From positions 1-64,000 of the forward strand of contig NZ_QUMK01000020.1 of NCBI RefSeq assembly GCF_010907035.1: DNA of 64,000 nucleotides. Direction: 5' to 3'. Made by a program: the position numbers and the translations under genes. Below are positions 58,867 to 64,000 of this stretch, one piece after another (position 1 is the stretch's first letter; the number at the start of each line of letters is the position of its first letter). This DNA comes from Rhodopseudomonas sp. BR0M22 (GTDB taxonomy: Bacteria > Pseudomonadota > Alphaproteobacteria > Rhizobiales > Xanthobacteraceae). The notes below the pieces were generated by a model. That model was not told the DNA's origin. It did not search any database and saw only the letters and a list, made by a program, of their open reading frames with translations.

Positions 58867-58887
58867 GCGGACGGAATGTCCGTCCGC
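58867..58887 (+). other. Hairpin between tuf and rpsJ
   Basis: Perfect 9-bp stem (GCGGACGGA with TCCGTCCGC) around ATG, inside a wider imperfect palindrome with GCGAATAG / CATTCGC ends. It has no U-run and may be a dispersed palindrome or an mRNA processing site. Confidence 0.45.
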
Positions 58888-58931
58888 TGCTCACTACTCA
58901 CCATTCGCGACACGAAAGAAAGAATACGGCA

Positions 58932-59240
58932 ATGAACGGCCAGAATATTCGCATTCGCCTCAAGGCGTTCGACCATCGGATTCTCGATACGTCGACCCGT
59001 GAGATCGTCAACACCGCGAAGCGAACCGGTGCGCAGGTGCGCGGGCCGATCCCGCTGCCGACCCGGATCGAGAAGTTCACCGTCAACCGTTCGCCGCACG
59101 TCGACAAGAAGAGCCGCGAGCAGTTCGAGATGCGCACTCACAAGCGCCTGCTCGACATCGTCGACCCGACCCCGCAGACCGTCGATGCTTTGATGAAGCT
59201 CGACCTGGCCGCCGGCGTCGACGTCGAAATCAAGCTCTGA
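58932..59240 (+). CDS. rpsJ: 30S ribosomal protein S10
   Basis: 102 residues ([31 protein letters not shown]...). First gene of the S10 operon; also NusE in antitermination. The usual length and start are seen. Confidence 0.98.
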
Positions 59241-59290
59241 GATTGTAACGTCCGGTTATCGAACGGACAGAAAGAACAGGAAGCACGCCG

Positions 59291-60016
59291 ATGCGCTCCG
59301 GAGTGATCGCACAGAAGGTCGGGATGACGCGGGTCTTTACAGAGGCCGGCGAGCACATCCCTGTGACCGTGCTGAAGCTTGGCAACTGCCAGGTGTTGGG
59401 CCACCGCACCAACGAGAAGAACGGCTACGTGGCGCTGCAGGTCGGTTCCGGCTCGCGCAAGACCGTGTACATGCCGAAGGCCGAGCGCGGCCAGTTCGCC
59501 GCCGCCAAGGTCGAGCCGAAGCGTAAGGTCGAAGAGTTCCGCGTGTCCGAGGACGCGCTGCTCCCGGTCGGCGCCGAGATCCAGGCCGACCACTTCGTCG
59601 TCGGCCAGTTCGTCGACGTCACCGGCACTTCGACCGGTAAGGGCTTCGCCGGCGGTATGAAGCGCTGGAACTTTGGCGGCCTGCGCGCCACGCACGGCGT
59701 GTCGGTGTCGCACCGTTCGATCGGTTCGACCGGTGGTCGTCAGGATCCCGGCAAGACCTTCAAGAACAAGAAGATGCCGGGCCACATGGGCGTCGATCGC
59801 GTCACCACGCTGAACCTGCGGGTGGTGCAGACCGACGTCGAGCGCGGGCTGATCCTGGTCGAGGGCGCTGTGCCCGGCACCAAGGGCGGCTGGATCCGCG
59901 TGCGTGACGCGGTGAAGAAGGCGCTGCCGGCGGATGCGCCGAAGCCGGGCAAGTTCCGGCTCGCCAATGGCGATGCGGCTGCGGAAGCGCCGGCCGCCGA
60001 GCAGGAAGGTGCGTGA
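59291..60016 (+). CDS. rplC: 50S ribosomal protein L3
   Basis: 241 residues. [30 protein letters not shown] start and the [19 protein letters not shown] signature are seen. The C-terminal Ala/Glu-rich tail is typical of alphaproteobacteria. rplD begins immediately after. Confidence 0.98.
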   Translation: MRSGVIAQKVGMTRVFTEAGEHIPVTVLKLGNCQVLGHRTNEKNGYVALQVGSGSRKTVYMPKAERGQFAAAKVEPKRKVEEFRVSEDALLPVGAEIQADHFVVGQFVDVTGTSTGKGFAGGMKRWNFGGLRATHGVSVSHRSIGSTGGRQDPGKTFKNKKMPGHMGVDRVTTLNLRVVQTDVERGLILVEGAVPGTKGGWIRVRDAVKKALPADAPKPGKFRLANGDAAAEAPAAEQEGA

Positions 60017-60017
60017 G

Positions 60018-60638
60018 ATGGAACTGAAAGTCACCACCCTCGAGGGTAAGGAAGCCGGTTCGGTCCAGCTCTCCGACGAGATCTTCGGTCTGGAGCCGCG
60101 CACCGACATCATTCAGCGTTGTGTGATCTGGCAGCTCGCGAAGCGGCAGGCCGGCACGCACAAGGCCAAGGGGCGCGCCGAGGTCTGGCGCACCGGCAAG
60201 AAGATGTACAAGCAGAAGGGCACCGGCGGTGCTCGTCACGGTTCGCAGCGGGTGCCGCAGTTCCGTGGCGGCGGTCGCGCCTTCGGCCCGGTGGTGCGTT
60301 CGCACGCCATCGACCTGCCGAAGAAGGTGCGTGTCCTGGCGCTGCGTCATGCGCTCTCGGCCAAGGCCAAGGGCGGCGGTCTGATCGTGCTCGACAAGGC
60401 CGAGCTCGAAGCCGCCAAGACCAAGACGCTGATCGGTCACTTCTCGGGCCTCGGCCTCGAGAGCGCGCTGATCATCGACGGTGCCGAGGTGAACAACGGC
60501 TTCGCCGCGGCGGCCCGCAACATCCCGAACATCGACGTGCTGCCGGTTCAGGGCATCAACGTCTATGACATTCTGCGCCGCAAGAAGCTGGTGCTGACCA
60601 AGGCGGCGGTCGATGCGTTGGAGGCGCGCTTCAAATGA
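60018..60638 (+). CDS. rplD: 50S ribosomal protein L4
   Basis: 206 residues from ATG 60018, one base after the rplC stop. The long loop with [22 protein letters not shown] (in pieces) lines the exit tunnel. In enterics L4 represses the S10 operon; whether that holds here is not known. Its stop overlaps rplW by 4 bases. Confidence 0.98.
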   Translation: MELKVTTLEGKEAGSVQLSDEIFGLEPRTDIIQRCVIWQLAKRQAGTHKAKGRAEVWRTGKKMYKQKGTGGARHGSQRVPQFRGGGRAFGPVVRSHAIDLPKKVRVLALRHALSAKAKGGGLIVLDKAELEAAKTKTLIGHFSGLGLESALIIDGAEVNNGFAAAARNIPNIDVLPVQGINVYDILRRKKLVLTKAAVDALEARFK

Positions 60639-60934
60639 AATCCATCGATCCGCGCCATTACGACGTGATCGTTGCGCCGGTCGTGACTGAAAAGTCCACG
60701 ATGGCGTCCGAACACAACAAGGTCGTGTTCAAGGTGCAGGGCGGCGCGACCAAGCCGCAAATCAAAGAAGCCGTCGAAAAGCTGTTCGACGTCAAGGTGA
60801 AGAGCGTGAACACGCTGGTGCGCAAGGGCAAGACCAAGGCCTTCCGCGGCACCTTCGGCACGCAGTCGGACGTCAAGCGTGCGGTCGTGACCTTGGAAGA
60901 GGGCCACCGCATCGACGTCACCACCGGACTGTGA
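60635..60934 (+). CDS. rplW: 50S ribosomal protein L23
   Basis: 99 residues ([28 protein letters not shown]...). It sits at the exit tunnel and docks trigger factor and SRP. 4-base overlap with rplD. Confidence 0.98.
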   Translation: MKSIDPRHYDVIVAPVVTEKSTMASEHNKVVFKVQGGATKPQIKEAVEKLFDVKVKSVNTLVRKGKTKAFRGTFGTQSDVKRAVVTLEEGHRIDVTTGL

Positions 60935-60947
60935 GGCGGGACCGACT

Positions 60948-61784
<837 letters not shown>

Positions 61785-61795
61785 GGAAGCCGGAC

Positions 61796-62074
61796 ATGGT
61801 TCGCTCAGTCTGGAAGGGCCCGTTCGTCGAGGCCTCGCTGCTGAAGAAGGCCGATGCCGCGCGCGCGTCGGGCCGTCACGACGTGATCAAGATCTGGAGC
61901 CGTCGCTCGACTATCCTGCCGCAGTTTGTCGGCCTGACCTTCGGCGTCTACAACGGCCAGAAGCACGTCCCGGTGTCGGTGAACGAGGAAATGGTGGGTC
62001 ACAAGTTCGGCGAGTTCTCGCCGACCCGCACCTTCCACGGCCACGCCGGCGACAAGAAGTCGAAGAAGGGTTGA
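61796..62074 (+). CDS. rpsS: 30S ribosomal protein S19
   Basis: 92 residues ([20 protein letters not shown] ... [19 protein letters not shown]). Standard length and position after rplB. Confidence 0.98.
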
Positions 62075-62084
62075 GGACGAGACG

Positions 62085-62468
62085 ATGAGCAAACCCAAGC
62101 GCGAACGAAGCCTGCCTGATAACGAGGCGAAGGCTGTCGCCAGGATGCTTCGCGTCTCTCCGCAGAAGCTCAACCTGGTCGCCCAACTGATCCGCGGCCG
62201 CAAGGCGTCGGCGGCTCTCGCCGACCTCGCATTTTCGCGCAAGCGGATCGCGGTCGACGTGAAGAAGTGCCTGGAATCGGCTATCGCCAACGCCGAGAAC
62301 AATCACGATCTCGACGTCGATGCGCTGGTCGTCTCCGAGGCCCACGTCGGTAAGGGCATCGTGATGAAGCGTTTCACCCCGCGCGGCCGTGGTCGTTCGG
62401 GCCGTATTTTCAAACCCTTCGCGCAGCTGACGATCGTCGTTCGTCAGGTCGAAGAAGCAAGCGCTTAA
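62085..62468 (+). CDS. rplV: 50S ribosomal protein L22
   Basis: 127 residues with the tunnel loop near [19 protein letters not shown]. Start ATG 62085, 10 bases after rpsS. Confidence 0.98.
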   Translation: MSKPKRERSLPDNEAKAVARMLRVSPQKLNLVAQLIRGRKASAALADLAFSRKRIAVDVKKCLESAIANAENNHDLDVDALVVSEAHVGKGIVMKRFTPRGRGRSGRIFKPFAQLTIVVRQVEEASA

Positions 62469-62490
62469 GCGAAGGCGCGGGAGACTTTCG

Positions 62491-63198
62491 ATGGGTCAAA
62501 AGATCAATCCGATCGGGCTGCGGCTGGGCATCAACCGGACGTGGGATTCCCGTTGGTACGCCGGCAAGAACGAATACGGCAGGCTGCTGCACGAGGACGT
62601 CAAGATCCGCGAGATCCTGCACAAGGAACTGAAGCAGGCGGCGGTCGCGCGAATCGTGATCGAACGTCCGCACAAGAAGTGCCGGGTGACGATCCATTCG
62701 GCGCGCCCCGGCGTGGTGATCGGCAAGAAGGGCGCCGACATCGACAAGCTTCGTAAGAAGGTCGCGGACATCACGTCGTCGGACGTGGTGATCAACATCA
62801 TCGAAATCCGCAAGCCCGAGCTCGACGCGACCCTGGTCGCGGAGTCGATCGCTCAGCAGCTCGAGCGCCGCGTGGCGTTCCGGCGTGCGATGAAGCGGGC
62901 GGTGCAGTCGGCGATGCGTCTCGGCGCCGAAGGCATCCGTATCAACTGCTCGGGCCGTCTCGGCGGTGCTGAAATCGCCCGCATGGAGTGGTATCGCGAG
63001 GGCCGCGTGCCGCTGCACACCCTGCGCGCCGACATCGACTACGGCGTCGCGACCGCGTTCACGACTTTCGGCACCTGCGGCGTGAAGGTCTGGATCTTCA
63101 AGGGCGAGATCCTCGAGCACGATCCGATGGCCCAGGACAAGCGCATGGCTGAAGGCGATGGTGGCGGTTCGTCCCGTCCGCGCCGCGACGCCGCCTGA
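62491..63198 (+). CDS. rpsC: 30S ribosomal protein S3
   Basis: 235 residues, with the KH domain motif [17 protein letters not shown] and the [31 protein letters not shown] region (in pieces). Forms part of the mRNA entry site. Confidence 0.98.
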   Translation: MGQKINPIGLRLGINRTWDSRWYAGKNEYGRLLHEDVKIREILHKELKQAAVARIVIERPHKKCRVTIHSARPGVVIGKKGADIDKLRKKVADITSSDVVINIIEIRKPELDATLVAESIAQQLERRVAFRRAMKRAVQSAMRLGAEGIRINCSGRLGGAEIARMEWYREGRVPLHTLRADIDYGVATAFTTFGTCGVKVWIFKGEILEHDPMAQDKRMAEGDGGGSSRPRRDAA

Positions 63199-63230
63199 TC
63201 GCGCAGAATTCGAATTGAGGGCGTAAAGCC

Positions 63231-63644
63231 ATGATGCAACCAAAGAGAACCAAGTTCCGCAAGGCGCACAAGGGCCGCATCCACGGCGTTGCGTCCTCGG
63301 GCGCGACCCTGGCTTTCGGTCAGTTCGGCCTGAAGGCGATGGAGCCGGAGCGGATCACCGCACGTCAGATCGAAGCCGCCCGTCGCGCGCTGACCCGTCA
63401 CATGAAGCGTGCCGGCCGCGTCTGGATCCGGATTTTCCCCGACCTTCCGGTGTCGAAGAAGCCGGCCGAAGTCCGCATGGGCTCCGGCAAGGGTTCGCCG
63501 GAGTTGTGGGTGGCGCGGGTCAAGCCGGGCCGGGTGATGTTCGAGATCGACGGCGTCAACCAGCAGATCGCCCGCGAAGCGCTGACGCTCGCCGCCGCCA
63601 AGCTGCCGATCAAGACGCGCTTCGTCGCGCGTATCGCGGAGTAA
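63231..63644 (+). CDS. rplP: 50S ribosomal protein L16
   Basis: 137 residues ([19 protein letters not shown] ... [24 protein letters not shown] in pieces). Binds near the A site of 23S rRNA. Confidence 0.98.
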   Translation: MMQPKRTKFRKAHKGRIHGVASSGATLAFGQFGLKAMEPERITARQIEAARRALTRHMKRAGRVWIRIFPDLPVSKKPAEVRMGSGKGSPELWVARVKPGRVMFEIDGVNQQIAREALTLAAAKLPIKTRFVARIAE

Positions 63645-63649
63645 TCGTG

Positions 63650-63859
63650 ATGGCTGAGATGAAGACCGCCGATATCCGGGCGATGAGCGAAGACCAGATG
63701 GACGACGCGATCCTGAACCTCAAGAAGGAGCGCTTCAACCTGCGGTTCCAGCGCGCCACCGGTCAGCTCGAGAACACCTCTCGGCTGCGCGAGGCTCGTC
63801 GCGACATCGCCCGCATCAAGACCATCGCCGCGCAGAAGCGCGCCGGCAAGACGAAGTAA
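63650..63859 (+). CDS. rpmC: 50S ribosomal protein L29
   Basis: 69 residues from ATG 63650 ([19 protein letters not shown]); GTG 63647 is also possible. Two long helices expected. It follows rplP by 5 bases. Confidence 0.97.
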   Translation: MAEMKTADIRAMSEDQMDDAILNLKKERFNLRFQRATGQLENTSRLREARRDIARIKTIAAQKRAGKTK

Positions 63860-63871
63860 GGACCTTTAGAC

Positions 63872-64000
63872 ATGCCGAAGAGGACCCTGCAGGGCGTGGT
63901 CGTCAGCGACAAGCAAGAAAAGACGATCGTGGTGCGCGTCGACCGCCGCTTCACTCACCCGATCTACAAGAAGACCATCCGGCGCTCGAAGAACTACCAC
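63872..64000 (+). CDS. rpsQ: 30S ribosomal protein S17, 5' part
   Basis: 43 residues are visible ([21 protein letters not shown] ... [11 protein letters not shown] in pieces) before the window ends. The OB-fold start and the position after rpmC are conclusive. Confidence 0.97.
   Translation, partial: MPKRTLQGVVVSDKQEKTIVVRVDRRFTHPIYKKTIRRSKNYH

Overview
The window is high-GC alphaproteobacterial chromosome, most likely from the Rhodopseudomonas/Bradyrhizobium group. This rests on the ribosomal protein sequences, a FegAB-like iron pair, an IorAB-type molybdenum hydroxylase and REP-like palindromes typical of that group. No 16S gene is present, so the genus is an inference.

The backbone is the ancestral transcription/translation supercluster, all on the + strand: 3' end of one tuf copy, tRNA-Trp, secE-nusG, rplK-rplA, rplJ-rplL, rpoB-rpoC, rpsL-rpsG-fusA-tuf, then the S10 operon (rpsJ-rplC-rplD-rplW-rplB-rpsS-rplV-rpsC-rplP-rpmC-rpsQ), which runs off the right edge. 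Cargo interrupts it at three junctions. (1) About 0.8-13.4 kb, between tRNA-Trp and secE, is an iron/heme uptake block: a PepSY membrane protein and siderophore receptor on the - strand, then ECF sigma factor, FecR-type anti-sigma, haem receptor, haem oxygenase, exbB, exbD and tonB on the + strand. The haem receptor carries an STN signalling domain at its N-terminus and an extra small outer-membrane barrel fused to its C-terminus. (2) About 15.9-20.3 kb, between rplA and rplJ, holds a D-2-hydroxyacid dehydrogenase and an iorA-iorB-dihaem cytochrome operon. (3) About 31-54 kb, between rpoC and rpsL, is the most variable part.

Region 3 opens with a LuxR-type regulator and a GNAT/acyl-amino-acid-synthase-like gene. 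Next come an FAD oxidoreductase-methyltransferase fusion and an ABC exporter, both with acidic low-complexity tails, and a MarR/VOC pair with a perfect operator palindrome. An MFS gene and a GNAT gene follow. Then comes a patchwork of visibly lower GC: an unusual reverse transcriptase with a C-terminal helical extension, a MerR/P1B-ATPase metal-efflux pair, an MFS/LysR pair, an orphan secreted protein, and O-methyltransferase, AraC and outer-membrane protein genes. Degenerate repeats mark the patchwork. The 3' end of the LysR gene recurs as a frameshifted remnant beyond the reverse transcriptase, and the 3' end of the outer-membrane protein gene recurs twice as decayed copies. These look like scars of duplication, insertion and loss.

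The most promising items for novelty are the haem receptor with a second barrel, the unclassified reverse transcriptase between repeats, the FAD-methyltransferase fusion next to an exporter with matching acidic tails, and the LuxR/GNAT pair. All functional statements come from reading the sequence and from knowledge of families; no searches were run.
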